This document shows positions 51,222-63,176 of a stretch of DNA of 64,000 nucleotides, one piece after another (within the stretch, counting starts at the first letter, position 1; the number at the start of each line of letters is the position of its first letter). Source of the stretch: Glycine soja (lineage: Eukaryota > Streptophyta > Magnoliopsida > Fabales > Fabaceae); assembly GCF_004193775.1 (NCBI RefSeq), contig NC_041008.1, forward strand, positions 8,758,731 through 8,822,730, read 5' to 3'. The position numbers were made by a program, and so were the translations under genes. The notes below the pieces were generated by a model that saw nothing but the letters and a program-made list of their open reading frames with translations, did no database searches and was not told the origin of the DNA.

Positions 51222-51877
51222 CTTTTTGATGATAAAGATAAGAAAAAAAAAATTAGAATTAGAGTTATAAAAATCTGAAATAAGAAAAAAGAGAAATGGA
51301 TTCAGAAAACATAATAATTTTCCTCTAAACAAAGGGCCACACTGTTCATATAGTAGTACTAGAAAATTAGTGTTACTAAAAGTGTAACACTAACACATCC
51401 TAGGTTAAAACATTTTAAAATCCCAAATTCTATTATTTGTTAGATGATTTAGAACAGTAAGATACTAATAAACAAGCATTCATTCTATTACCCAAATTGA
51501 AATCATTTTACAGATTAAGATAATTCCAAAATCCCAATTTCAAACAAAAGAATCAAAGCTCCATTCATTCGTAAAGAGTAAGTGAACTTATAACTCGTAA
51601 GAGTTAACGAGTTAACTTGAGAATTTGATAATCATGATTGGAAATGTGATATGGACAAACTGTCTAATTAATTTCTATTAAAAAATTTGAATTATTACTT
51701 TTAGTATCATCTCTCTTATTAATTACTTTATTACTTTTTTTTATGTACTCAAATTTAAGATTTTACTCATCGGAATAGTGGCCCTCGATACTTGCCTTTT
51801 TTTCTCCCATTGATAAGCAATTTTCTTCACAAATAATAAGGTATCTTAACGTGCACCACCATGACCACCTAGACAAT
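51222..51877. other. Intergenic, upstream of the pseudogene
   Basis: No match to the missing ARM/BTB N-terminus was found. AT-rich DNA without a supported gene. Confidence 0.3.
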
Positions 51878-51902
51878 CTATTTATAATACATAAAAGTTG
51901 AG

Positions 51903-52216
51903 CTCCTCATTATTATGTTGTCAAGTAAGCAAAATTGATGATTTGGAGAAAGAATAACATTCTCCTTTTGTATCTATCACTTTTCTTTTCCTTCTTTCTT
52001 ATTCAATGTTACTCACAACATAACAAAACATATATAAAAATATTTCAATTCAATCTTACTCCTCACTATTACGTTGTCCCGTCAATAAAATTGATGATTT
52101 GGAGAAAGGAAAACATTCTCATTTTGTATCTATCACTTCTTTTTTCCCTCTTCCTTCTTCAATGTTACTCACAATATGACAAAACTTATATCAAAACATT
52201 TCAATTCAATCTTTCT
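51903..52216 (+). repeat. 156-bp tandem duplication
   Basis: Copy 1 (51903-52058) and copy 2 (52059-52216) both begin CTCCTCA(T/C)TATTA and share ATTGATGATTTGGAGAAAG, TTTTGTATCTATCACTT and CAATGTTACTCACAA. Similarity is high, with scattered substitutions. The 156-bp period equals 52 codons, so the reading frame carries across both copies. Confidence 0.85.
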
Positions 52217-52273
52217 GACCTCCAAATGCTTCTCATGTTCACAATCTTCAATGTTCTATATTACATTCTATAA
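51938..52273 (+). CDS. Hypothetical 111-aa ORF with two signal-peptide-like units
   Basis: An ATG-started open frame of 111 codons spans both copies of the 156-bp duplication. Each copy encodes MIWRK-(N/E)-NIL followed by a run of about 17 hydrophobic residues ending in LQCYSQ or IQCYSQ, which looks like a signal peptide with a possible cleavage site at CYSQ, then KTYIK-(I/T)-FQFNL. The second unit is preceded by a short linker. I do not recognise a family. Its position inside a candidate Helitron and the lack of other support make expression doubtful. Confidence 0.2.
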   Translation: MIWRKNNILLLYLSLFFSFFLIQCYSQHNKTYIKIFQFNLTPHYYVVPSIKLMIWRKENILILYLSLLFSLFLLQCYSQYDKTYIKTFQFNLSDLQMLLMFTIFNVLYYIL

Positions 52274-52888
52274 CCATTTTCTTTTACATTTTATATACCA
52301 TTCAATTTTTTCATATTAGTAATTTCTAAATCCTAATATATTTTCTGCTCTATAAATATAAATGAAAATAAATATTTCACATCAACAAAGTTCATGATCT
52401 AAAATTAGTTTTCAAACTAATCTATAAAAAATATGTTGGTTAAACAAAATTGAAATTTATTTATTTTTCACACTAGTCTGTAAAAAATATATTTCACATC
52501 AACTTTAACTATTAAAAATATAAATTTATTTATTATCTCCAATATTACATATCACAAAATGATTTTTTTAACATTAAATAATTTAAACAAATTTTATATT
52601 GATTAAATTTATTTAATATTTTTAATTTTAATCCAATTTACATTTTTAATTATATTGCAACTGGAAACTCCACCAAATGTAGCGATAGAATATGATTTCA
52701 AATTCAATAATATTTGACAAGAGGGGAACTTATACACGATACATAGTTTAAGAATTGTCTCAACAAATGATGCATACAAACTTGTCAAAGGAACATTCAA
52801 AGGATAATATATAAAAGAGTTCATCACTACTATGCTGTCACATATTGTGAAATTGAAATTATTTTTCTAAATTTATTTTTTATATTAA

Positions 52889-53090
<202 letters not shown>

Positions 53091-53577
53091 GAAAGACTAT
53101 ATATATATATTTCAAAGTTTAAAAAAGAGCACACCAAAAAAAAAAATTGAACAGGTCACCACCAACAAAAGGAAATAAATACAAAAAAATTATTTAAATG
53201 AACAATTTTCGATGTTTTATTCACATCATTTTTATGTTTTTAATCATTATGGTTGACTATTTTTCTTTCATTAAATATATTTCTTTACCTACTTTATTAT
53301 GTCAATTTCACTTTATTCTTGTATTGGTCTTAAAAAATTTATATATAACACTTATTTTTATCTTTACGTTAATCAACTTTAGTTGAGTGATCAACCTCTA
53401 ATTTTAGAATATTTTTTATAAATATATTGATGATAAAAAATATCTTAATTTATATATTTTTTTATTTTCTTTAACAGAAAATAATATAAAATATTATTAA
53501 AAATTATATCTTTAAATTTAATTTATCAAACAAATAATTTATTTATAAACCCATGCATCGGACGGGTCTATGTGTAG

Positions 53578-56500
53578 TTGAATTATTATTGTACGCGAAT
53601 GATCTATTTGCCGTATGCATGATATATTTTCTTCTGTTTGGGACTCAGGGTCCACTAAAGCAATCACAGCCAAGTCTGGATATGTATGGTTTATCAACTA
53701 TGATGAGGATAGGTCTCACTATAGAGTATAGAGTGCATGGCATTTCTAGAGCATATAATATTATAGTTTTGGTTACATTCATAACATCTTTGCTTGCACC
53801 AAACAACTGTTTCTGCCTTTCTGGTGATGCCAATTCTGGGTCGAGAGATGCTTTAGGGGGGCCTTCAAATAGTGGTTGGGTAGGGTCCCATGTTGTGGCA
53901 AGTATTGAGCACCCCAAATAAGGGCTTAAGGACTGTTTTGTCATCAAGGTCATTAGCCTATTCGTTCTTCCAAATTGAGAGATTGCTCACATGGCAAGTT
54001 GACAAAAATGGGTTATCTGTCTTGGTTAAAAGAAGAAAATAGTAGTTATCTGTTGGAGACTTGGGGTCCATCCTCAAATGCAACCCCCACATCCCATGCT
54101 ATATAGAGTATATATGCCCATCAAGAGGCTCCAACCTATTTTTCTTTTCACCCTTATTAATTTATCTTATACTTAAATATATTGGATCAGGGGTAGACAT
54201 AAGATATTCCCACAACTTATGAGACTAATCTCTAAGGAGGTAGAGTACCAGTTAAGAGTTAATTTCTCTACCTAATACTACTCTATCAACATAATCAGAA
54301 GTTAAACCTTGTCATATGCTTAATGACTCGAGTGCTCACAGCCATGAGACTGATCTCTAAAGAAGTAAGTGTCAGATAAAGAATGACTACTCTATCTATA
54401 CATATTACTCTATTCCCATAATCACAAATCAAACCCTGTCATATGCTTAATCACTCAAGCTACTGGTAACTTGTGTCACACTTTGTGGGTTCTTATACCT
54501 AATATTTTAATTTTTAACCACATTTTCCTCCAGTCACTGAAAGGAGGAAGACATCATTCTTTCTATGTATCACATAACTGTAAAGTGCCCTTTTAATCTT
54601 TAGGCTAAAAAAATTAAAAATGTCTCTGTCATTTATTTATCAGACCAAGTCACCAAGTAAAAGGGGATAGATAGCATGTCACGTAAACTTACAATACTCT
54701 TTAATATTCATTAATTAAGGTGGCGTCAATTGTCAAACTACACTTCAATGTGACATTTTCAGAAATAGGAAGATTGTAGATTCATTTTAATTTTCTTTCC
54801 GGTCCTATACCTATAAGTTTTGTAGTTAGGTGGTAATAAGGTACTATTGAGTGGACTAGCACCTTACATCTTATACTTTTAGCAGAGTTGATCCTTGTCA
54901 AGTTCATCATCATGTGAAATTTGTAAAGATAGTAATAATCGTACCTAATGAAGACGAAGAGTGGCCAATTGTAACATTTTTGCAGTACTAACCCTCCACT
55001 ATTTGTTGAATATATTGGTAGGCAGATGGGAAGTTCTTTTATGGCATCTGCTTCCTAGTAATAGAAGATCCAGCTTTCAATGATTTTGAACTAGGGGAAG
55101 TTTATTAATTAATTAATTGATTTCCTTGGAACTTTAATTTGATCATGCTTCAATAAATCAAGCAGATTTTTGTTTACTTTCTAAGATAACGATAATACTT
55201 GTTGCCTTAAAACTGATGATAAGATGTAAGAGAAAAGAATCAGGATTATATTGTTGGGGTTGAGTTTCTCATTTTCTTACATGCTTTTCAAAACCCATGT
55301 TCCGTCTTTTCCTTTTTAATCACATCATCAATCTTATTTCTTATTTTCTCTCTTTTTCCTTTTACTCATCTCTTGCCTTATTAAGGGATGTGTGTCAAAC
55401 ATTATTGGATAGGAAAATGATGAACCTTTACCCCATTTTTGGAGTGTATGAGTCAACGGAAGAGACATAAGAAAAACTAATGAAGAGAAAAAAAATGATA
55501 GATGTAATAAATGATGTGAGGCGAAATAAAGAGAAAGATAAGAATAAAAATGAGATAATAATAATAATAATAACTCAATTGGATATGAATATGTTCATTA
55601 GTTTTATTGGAACCTCGTACTTGAGACACATGATTTACAGGCTTCTAAATTGATTGATCAGTGGCAAGAAGAGCAGAATTTTATGAAAACTACGAATCAC
55701 CCTACCGTATATGTACAATTTAACTGTAGGGAAATTAACCCAAAAAGTATTGCAGTCCGATTCACCCAAATCATTTGATTATTTTAATTCATTTTTAATT
55801 TTGTTATACAAAATGGTCATGGGAAAAAGTGTACTATTTTTATCAACATGTGCTTAAGAAATCATTCTCATATATAAGAAACAAAATTAGATGAAAGATC
55901 AATATAATCTTGATTGAAATGTGTATTTGGCAGTACCTTTCTCTCTAATTGATTTTTGTTATTATGATTGTTTAAATTAGAGATTAGAGATGAGACAATG
56001 TCCCTTTATCTTTATATAATATGATATGATAGGGGAAAAGAACAAAAGGTTTAATCAGTAGTTAGGATGACAACACCCAAAAAAGTCTATATCTTATAGA
56101 ACAAGTCTTGATGGTTGGCTGTTTTATAGACAAAGACTCCAAACATTATTCCTTCAAATCAGCAGAATTAGATTGTGATTGAGTCACTTTCCTCTAATCA
56201 AGCATCACCTTTACTGATTTTATAGAGTGCAACATTTTTTACAACAACTTATCACATAACATTTTCTCTTTTAAATCATATGCTTTGTCTTGCTCCTATG
56301 TTTCTACTCTCCAACAGTAATAGACAAAATCCTCAATTTTTTCTTTAAAAGAAGAACATTAAATCTCCTTTGATCTTCCAATTCTCACAGAATCTCTCTT
56401 CACCTCGAAAATTGAATAAATGCTTATACACCCTCTCTTTTTTATCTTCTTATATCTGAAAGATTATGAAAAGATTTTTTTCTGTTCCTTTGTCTTCAAA

Positions 56501-56632
56501 ACTTCTGAATCAAAAGCAACCTCATATTTTCAATCCTTAAAGCCATATTATTTTTCTGTTCACCTTTGAATTCTTTCATTTTCCCACTTTTGTTTTCATC
56601 CTTTTGTGTCTGTGGAAGGAACCTGTGTGGTT
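53578..56632. other. Intergenic region upstream of the single-exon gene
   Basis: Opposing open frames near 53553-53953 have no recognisable domain. The remainder is AT-rich with the tandem duplication at 54221. The last few hundred bases are pyrimidine-rich (CTTTT and TTCTTT runs), as expected for the promoter and leader of the gene at 56633. Confidence 0.35.
54221..54470. repeat. Diverged 124-bp tandem duplication
   Basis: GAGACTAATCTCTAAGGAGGTA (54221) and GAGACTGATCTCTAAAGAAGTA (54345) start two copies that also share ATTACTCTAT/ACTACTCTAT, CATAATCA and CCTTGTCATATGCTTAAT/CCCTGTCATATGCTTAAT. Non-coding. Confidence 0.7.
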
Positions 56633-57367
56633 ATGTGCTCAGAAACAGGTCCTCCCCGTCTCTCTTTCTCCCATGATCTCTCTGAACTACAAGTTTTACC
56701 AATGAAACAAGGTGTTCCTTGTAGTGACACACTGTTGCATGACTCAAATTCTGACTTTGAGTTCAGCACAAGCACCTGCCTTGAGTTCGAATCATCTTCA
56801 GCAGATGAACTCTTCTCTAATGGGGTGATCCTTCCAATTCAGATGCAAGACAAAACCACAGCTAGAAAACTCACTCATCATGTGAAATATCCTCACACAA
56901 AACTTCCTCCTCGTCCGTGTGCCTCAAGTGTTGACAAAGTGAAGAAAGAAACCATTAGAGAACTCCTAGATGTGAATCCTGATCATGAGAAGAAGCCTCA
57001 TTCCAAATCCTTTTGGGGATTCAATAGAAGTAAAAGTCTCAATTGTGATACAAAGAAGAACTTGGTATGCTCTATACCTCTTTTGTCAAGAAGCAACTCA
57101 ACAGGTTCAGTGGCAAATCCGAAGAGAGTGAGTTCAAACAAGCATCCATCAGCAGCTAAATCATCATCATATTCGTTTTCTACCTTAAATATGTATCCCA
57201 TGCAAAAATCTCCTTCAGGTAAGAGTTATGGAGGGTCTTATCCCAAAGGCCTTAGGATTAATCCTGTCTTGAACGTACCAACACCTTGTGTTTCAAAGGG
57301 AAGTGCACATCTGTTTGGTTTGGGTTCATTTTTACGTGTTGGGAAGGTTAAGAAGAGCAAGAAATGA
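56633..57367 (+). CDS. Plant-specific Ser-rich protein, MAKR-like, function unknown
   Basis: A single-exon gene of 244 aa from the first ATG (MCSETGPPRLSFSHDL). A region at about residues 40-70 reads SDFEFSTSTCLEFESSSADE followed by LFSNGVILPI. This (FEF...S-x-ADELF-x-x-G-x-ILP) is shared with plant membrane-associated kinase regulator-like and DUF1645-like proteins. Later blocks are SKSFWGFNRSKSLN, PLLSRSNSTGSV and GLRINPVLNVPT, ending in a Lys-rich tail KVKKSKK that could bind membranes or act as a nuclear signal. The conserved blocks are surrounded by low-complexity Ser and Lys. No catalytic domain, signal peptide or membrane span is seen. The frame stays open for nine codons before the ATG without another ATG (GTG at 56606). 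Confidence 0.8.
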   Translation: MCSETGPPRLSFSHDLSELQVLPMKQGVPCSDTLLHDSNSDFEFSTSTCLEFESSSADELFSNGVILPIQMQDKTTARKLTHHVKYPHTKLPPRPCASSVDKVKKETIRELLDVNPDHEKKPHSKSFWGFNRSKSLNCDTKKNLVCSIPLLSRSNSTGSVANPKRVSSNKHPSAAKSSSYSFSTLNMYPMQKSPSGKSYGGSYPKGLRINPVLNVPTPCVSKGSAHLFGLGSFLRVGKVKKSKK

Positions 57368-59475
57368 TTTGTTCATATTCTATCATCATCATCATGTCAT
57401 GAATTCATCTTGGTTCAATTTCATAATCATTGTTTGCTATTGATCAGACAAAGAAAGTGAGAATTAATAAAGTCTAGTACTCTAGTTACTAATTAGCATG
57501 GTAATCAATGGAATTGATTAAGCTATACGAAAGATTGAAGATAATGATTATTAGTATTAGAAATTAAAAGACTATTGTAACAGATTATGGATCTTCTGAA
57601 TGCATGTCCATGCACATAAAAGGGTCCACCTTGGGAGACAGAACAACGGGAATCCATCTTTAGTGTTTTGTCCCATTTTGTTTTCTTCTGTGATTCCTAC
57701 CAATTCCTAAATATAGAACCTTGTGCCTTTTGGTACTTATTTAGATAAGCACTGGTTTTTATTTTATGAGTAATATTGCCCCGTCTATTTAACTAATATT
57801 TTGTCTCCAATTGCATAAATATAACAAGTAAGGTGTCAGTTTCATGGGCAAACAAACAAATCATTGATGAAACCTTGTGGAAATTTTGGTATATGAATTA
57901 GCTTTTCCCTTACTTAACCTACCTAATCATGGACCATCCTTTGGTTTATCTAAAAAGACATTAGGCACATGTAGTCTTAAGAGTTGATGTGTTTCACATA
58001 GAAATATATTGAACCGTCCCAGTTTCTTGTGTTGTGTATTGGACAGGCAGAATTTGTGTCCATAAATGCTTGGTTTCCAATTTCCAAATGGAGAGGTTTC
58101 ATAAGTTTCTCTAGTAGTTGAACTTCTAATGAATTTTGTTTCACATTAGAAAGCTTAAAGTAAATTAAGTAATGTCAAGTTTCACTAATGCACTTTTATA
58201 ATTCCTGGTGGTTTACACACCACTTTCGAAATCATATAAATTAATTTACTAATACAAGAAACTTCTATTCATTTACTTTTCTTTTCCATGATGTGCGGGG
58301 TTTTGCATTGGCGCAATAATTACCAACATTGATCAAGTTAGGCTTTTTGTGATGATTTTTTTTGGAGGGTACATTTGTAAAGGAATTTGAAGTCAGCGGA
58401 TTATGGCATTCATGATTATATTAGGTTGTCCTAAACAAAGTGAATTATTGGGATCGTGAATAATAAATGTTCTTCAAAGCCCGAATGAATTTTCAGTGCA
58501 AGGTTGGAAAAGATTAATCAAATTGTGAGTGAGGAAAAATGAGAGGATTGCACGCAAATCTTCAGTTAACTATCAATCTTGTAATTCAATTGGGTAGAGG
58601 TTGACATTCACTTTAAGTACGAAAATCAATAGGGATTGCTCATAGATATAACGATAATTTGGTCTAAAAATTTCAATATTTGGAATTTACATTGATTCCA
58701 ATTAACCTGAATTGAGCTAGGAAAATTCACTCAAGAACCAAAGTTAAATAGATAAATAGTGATAACAAAACGTTTTTAAGATTGCTCTTAATTTAAAATT
58801 GATAATATCTATTCCTCCAAAATTTTATTACTCAAAATACACTTACTCCAACATTTTTCTAAAATAATTATCAATGCTATTTTTAGTGATTTAATAAATT
58901 AATTAAATTTTTTATGACAAAAATAATGTTCTTCATTTAATTAATTTATTTGATCATAAAATGTTTTTAAGATAAATAATTAGTGATTGTACGATAAAAC
59001 ATATATATTTTAGTTTAACTTAAATTTAGTATGCATAATATAATATTAGCAAAAATTTATTTAATAGTTTGATTACAAGACTTAATCATAGTATTATAAT
59101 GGTGATTCCCTCACAAATCAATTAATAAATTATTTTTCAGTAATTTTTTAAACAATTAGTTTGAAATTCAATGAATCACCATAGCGTGTAGATTAATTAG
59201 TGTGAACTATTTTAGTTTAATCAATTGTTTCAAGTTTAGTCTCAAGAGGAAGTGTTTGTCATCCCTAATGATACTATTCAATTTGAATATGACTCTTTCC
59301 TATAAAAGATATTTGTATAGCCTATAAATAAATAATTTTAATCACTAAAAATCAAATCATTGTTCAGACATTAAATGTTATTTTGTTGAACTTAGAGATA
59401 AAAATTATACTCAACTCAATTACTTATATTAATGGATAAGGTATTTACCTATTAAATAGGGTTGGATCAGGGTAT
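57368..59475. other. Intergenic region
   Basis: Probable 3' UTR of the preceding gene at the left, then AT-rich DNA with no gene or clear repeat. Confidence 0.35.
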
Positions 59476-59483
59476 AAGTGACT

Positions 59484-59668
59484 AGTGGCGGATCCAAGAC
59501 CCTAAATTAGTGGGAGTAAATTATAAAAAATAAAATTAGTGAGTTCAATTATATAATATAAATAAAATAAAATATAAAAATATAAAATTTTATTTACAAA
59601 TTTGATAAATTTTAAAAAATGAGGGGGTGCAAGTACACCCCCTCATTTGAACGTAGGTCCGCCACTGC
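59484..59668. mobile_element. 185-bp hAT-type MITE
   Basis: The left end is AGTGGCGGATCCAAG and the right end on the minus strand is GCAGTGGCGGACCTACG. A perfect 8-bp duplication AAGTGACT flanks it (59476-59483 and 59669-59676). CAGTGGCGGA ends are widespread in plant hAT MITEs. The right subterminal part has the short inverted repeat GAGGGGGTGCAAGTACACCCCCTC. Confidence 0.85.
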
Positions 59669-59676
59669 AAGTGACT

Positions 59677-60308
59677 ATTAAACAAAATATGGATATGTGT
59701 GGGTATAGGTACTATTTGAAATACTTTATGGTTAGGAATTGGAATATCCTTAACGGTATGTTGCAAGAGGGAAACAAATAAGATGGATGAAAATATAGAA
59801 GAAAAAAATAGTATGAATAATTGTAGGTGAGAAATAGGGTAGAAATAAGGAATGTTTAGTTTGAGAGGAATAAAAAAGAAGAACACAACAGACAAATATG
59901 AGAAAGAATAAAAAAAATTACAAGATAATCAATTGTTAGGAAATTGAAAATTGATTTTGGTTTTTGAAAATCAATTAATTTATTGTTTGCAGATTTAAAT
60001 GTTAGTAAACACTCTCAGTATTTGTAGACATGTTGTTACATATTTTACTTGTTCTAATATCATTTTAGATTATGGATGTTGATCAAATCCAATCTCATAA
60101 AACTATTTTGTAAAGTGAGAATTGTTTCTCACTTACGTATACTATTTCGATTTTATTACTAATTGATGTGAGACTAAATCTCCCTTAAGGCCGCAACTAA
60201 GACCATCACCAAAAGAGGTCACAATTAAAGCATACAAAGATATTCATTAGAAATTTAATTATATAATAATTATATATTCACATATAAATATCAAATTCAC
60301 ATTTTAGA
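59677..60308. other. AT-rich region with a common legume repeat
   Basis: At 60056-60190 the sequence TTAGATTATGGATGTTGATCAA, TCTCATAAAACTA, GTTTCTCACTTACGTATACTAT and CTAATTGATGTGAGACTAAA resembles a dispersed legume repeat I know only by its look (CTAATTGATGTGGGACT). The rest holds no gene. Confidence 0.35.
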
Positions 60309-60470
60309 TAGGGGTGCCAAAATCGGCAGTCTGATCCACACGAGTTGGTTCGCTAAGGGCTAAAACTTAAACGGGTTGAGTAAGACTGACTCACTTTTAA
60401 ATGAGCCACAAAAATTATAGCCCAACTTGGCCACCACGGGTTGGTGGGTTGGCTCACCAAATTTTTTATA
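60309..60470. mobile_element. Truncated MITE-like end
   Basis: TAGGGGTGCCAAAATCGGCAG, CCACACGAGTTGGTTCGC and CCACCACGGGTTGGTGGGTT resemble one end of the plant TAGGGGTGGCAAA...GGGCCAACCCGC family. The other end was not found. Confidence 0.4.
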
Positions 60471-61867
60471 ATAAAAAAAATCCAAAAATAAAATTTAAAA
60501 ATTAAAAACATTTTTTCTCTATTTTTTATATTTTTAAAAGTAACATTTTTTTCAACCAAAGGCATTCTAATGATTTAAATAGAAATACAAACAACAAACA
60601 AAAATCTTAAATAACCATTTAACACTAATGCAAAAAGAGGTTTCTACATCAATTCTACGACATATTCAAAGATATTTTGAATCGTCTATGTAGTCAACAT
60701 CGTAGAAAGTAAAAAATTTTACGATGGTTCATAAAAAACCCGTTTTAGAAAAATTGCATATTCTAAGACGGTTCTAAAAAAAATAACCTTATTAAAATTA
60801 TCACATTCTAAGACGATTTTCAATGAAAACTGTATTAGAATGTATTTTTAAAAAAATATATAAAAATGGGGAATTCTAAGATGGTTTGTCAAATAACCGT
60901 TTTAGAATATCTTTTTAAAAAAAGAAAAAATAAATTTAAAATTTTAAGATAGTTTTCCAAAAAACTATCTTAGAATATCTATCATTTAAGATGATTCTCG
61001 AAAAAAAATCATTTTAGAATGTTTTTTATAAAAAAAAAATTAAAATAATTTTAAGATTTTAAGACGGTTATGTATTCTAAGATAATTTTTGAGAGAATCA
61101 TCTTAAAATGTCTTTTTTTATATAAAAAAAAAATTTGAAAACCCAGTTAGTACTTTTGATTTTCTACAGGGATAGAATATGTTTTTTTAGGACATTCATC
61201 TGGTCCTCATCTCATGGTCTCTTCAAGAAGTCTTCCACCATCCATCCCAAGAATGCAAATGGAACAAAGCTTAATTCTATTCACAAGTTTGTTTCTAATC
61301 TAGCTTTTTTTTAAAATATCTATATCAAAAAAGAATTTCAATCAATTTTTACAAAAAATTATAAAAAATTTCAATAATCTTGCATCACAATTTAAGTTTT
61401 TTACATAATTTAAATTATTTATTGTAAATTCAAAATATAGTTTATATATTGAAAGACATACATTTGTTATGAATTTTAATCATAATATAATTTATATATT
61501 AAAAATATTCATTTTTAATAAATTCTAATTATATAAAAATAATATCCTATTAAATACTAGTTAAATATTATTCCTTAATCCACTAACGTTAGTTTAGTTT
61601 CCAAAAGGTTAATTTCACACTATTAATTATTACACCAATTTTAATTTGTTATTTTTTTTAACAAATCATATATGCTATTTGTTTTATGAGTACATATCAT
61701 ATACATTACGATGGATCCTAGTTTATTTCCCTAACTTTATGTAATTTCAAATTTCAAAATTAACACGCACACGCTAAGCATACCATGGTACACAATGTAT
61801 GAAACTAAGTTCTAAAGACGATATAGCCATATAAAAACTTCAACACTCACTTCAAAATATTCTATTA

Positions 61868-62570
61868 GCAAATGTTGTTTGGTTCTTTGGGTAACCTCAG
61901 ATGGTAATACTTCCTTCAATGTATCCACCTATTTTTCTTCCAGCAAATACATCCACAAGTGTTGTCAAAATTCCTGGTCTAAAAGCACCACTAACATCTT
62001 GCAGTAGTTGAAGTTGATCTTTATTGATTCATTGACTCCTCATTTCCTGATGTAATAGAAGTCAAAAAAACAAAATCAGAAGATTTACTATGAAGAAAAA
62101 AATAGGCTTGAATTAAATTTATCTTTTTCTAACAATTTTGATAAACATATAAGAGCATTGAATTTTTCAAGAATAATTTACATGGCCTTAAGAGTTGAAC
62201 AAGAGATTTTATATTTATTCTGTTATGTATTCAAGAAAGCTAAGCTCTCGTGAATTCAAAGAGGTGGTTAACATGATTGATTGATGCTACAACACCAAAC
62301 ATCTAGGGACAGATAGAACATCTGCAAGAAGGAAATTTTTGTAATCATAACATGCCAGTGTAAGGAAAGCATATGTGAAAGCTGACATATCTACATAATA
62401 GCTAATATGATTGAATGCAAGTGAAAGAGGTTGAAATGGTAGAATCATTCCCTTTCTTGGTTCTTGGTTCAAAGAACTGGCCATTTCTGAAGATTCTTTC
62501 ACTGCCATGTTTGTACCATCCTTAAAAGCAATAATGTGGAAAACACTTGACAAGTGAATGCCAAAATCCA
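61868..62570 (-). pseudogene. Captured PDR-type ABCG transporter fragment
   Basis: Two exon-like blocks lie on the minus strand. The first (about 62570-62385) encodes ESSEMASSLNQEPRKGMILP followed by FQPLSLAFNHISYYVDM, the linker before the second nucleotide-binding domain of full-size ABCG (PDR) transporters. The second (62046-about 61868), after an AG acceptor, encodes E-M-R-S-Q-stop-[24 protein letters not shown], then [19 protein letters not shown]. Compared with the family, the stretch holding the Walker A motif (GVSGAGKTT) between TLV and DV is missing. A Gly codon has become TGA, and a Ser after SITI has also become TGA. The fragment cannot bind ATP or be translated through. Confidence 0.85.
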
Positions 62571-62735
62571 ACAAATAACCATCCTCCCATTTTATTTTAC
62601 TTTTCCCCTCACAGTTGTTACAGTTTGGGTTTGGATCTTATTGAAATTATCCCTCAGTTGCTCGATGGTGTGATCTCCAGCACAAGGAGTGGAGAGAGTT
62701 AGTGGTAATGCAATATGAGAGTAAAGCTACCTATT

Positions 62736-63007
62736 GGAAGCTCTTTACAGTTTTGTCGATGCTACGCTCGACTTCAGGCAATTTCTTGGGCACGCCGACA
62801 ATAACGACCAGTTTGGGCACACCCAAATCGAACATGGCGTTGCAACTCAAACCTTTGTTTCTTCATCGACCATTCACTGCTACCCTTGCTGAATTGAACA
62901 ACTTGGGTGTGCCGAAACACAAAGATGAAGAGGATCTCACACTAATAGCGCCTCTCATAACTGAACTCTGAAATTGAAACGCAGCTCATCATCATCATCG
63001 TCTCCAT
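62736..63007 (-). pseudogene. Captured TatA/Tha4 translocase fragment
   Basis: The minus strand encodes, after a short Met-rich start (63007), MRGAISVRSSSSLCFGTPK (another frame), then CNAMFDLGVPKLVVIVGV joined directly to PKKLPEVERSIDKTVKSFQ and a stop. Chloroplast TatA (Tha4) proteins have a transit peptide, then LFGLGVPELAVIAGVAALLF, the hinge FGPKKLPE and the amphipathic helix GKSIGKTVKSFQ. Here about six residues (AALLFG) are missing at the end of the membrane helix. The transit-peptide part is frameshifted, an in-frame stop precedes CNAMF, and the conserved Glu of the helix (VPE) is Lys. The match ends near the exon-end position KSFQ. This is a broken copy, not a working Tat subunit. 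Confidence 0.8.
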
Positions 63008-63176
63008 CTCCTCCTCTTCCTCTACCTTTACCTCTGCGTCTGTGGCTAAGATATTTTAGATTTTTTTATAACCTAACACCGTTAAGGCATTAGCCCCAAA
63101 AATAAAATAAAAAAAAAAAGTAAAAGATGAATACAAAATAGTATAAGACGATTTTTATTGGGCAAAGAGAGGCACC

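Noticed and set aside
53553..53953. Opposing ORFs of 122 and 102 codons
   Set aside because: Mutually antisense, no domain recognised on either strand and no splice context; not called as genes.
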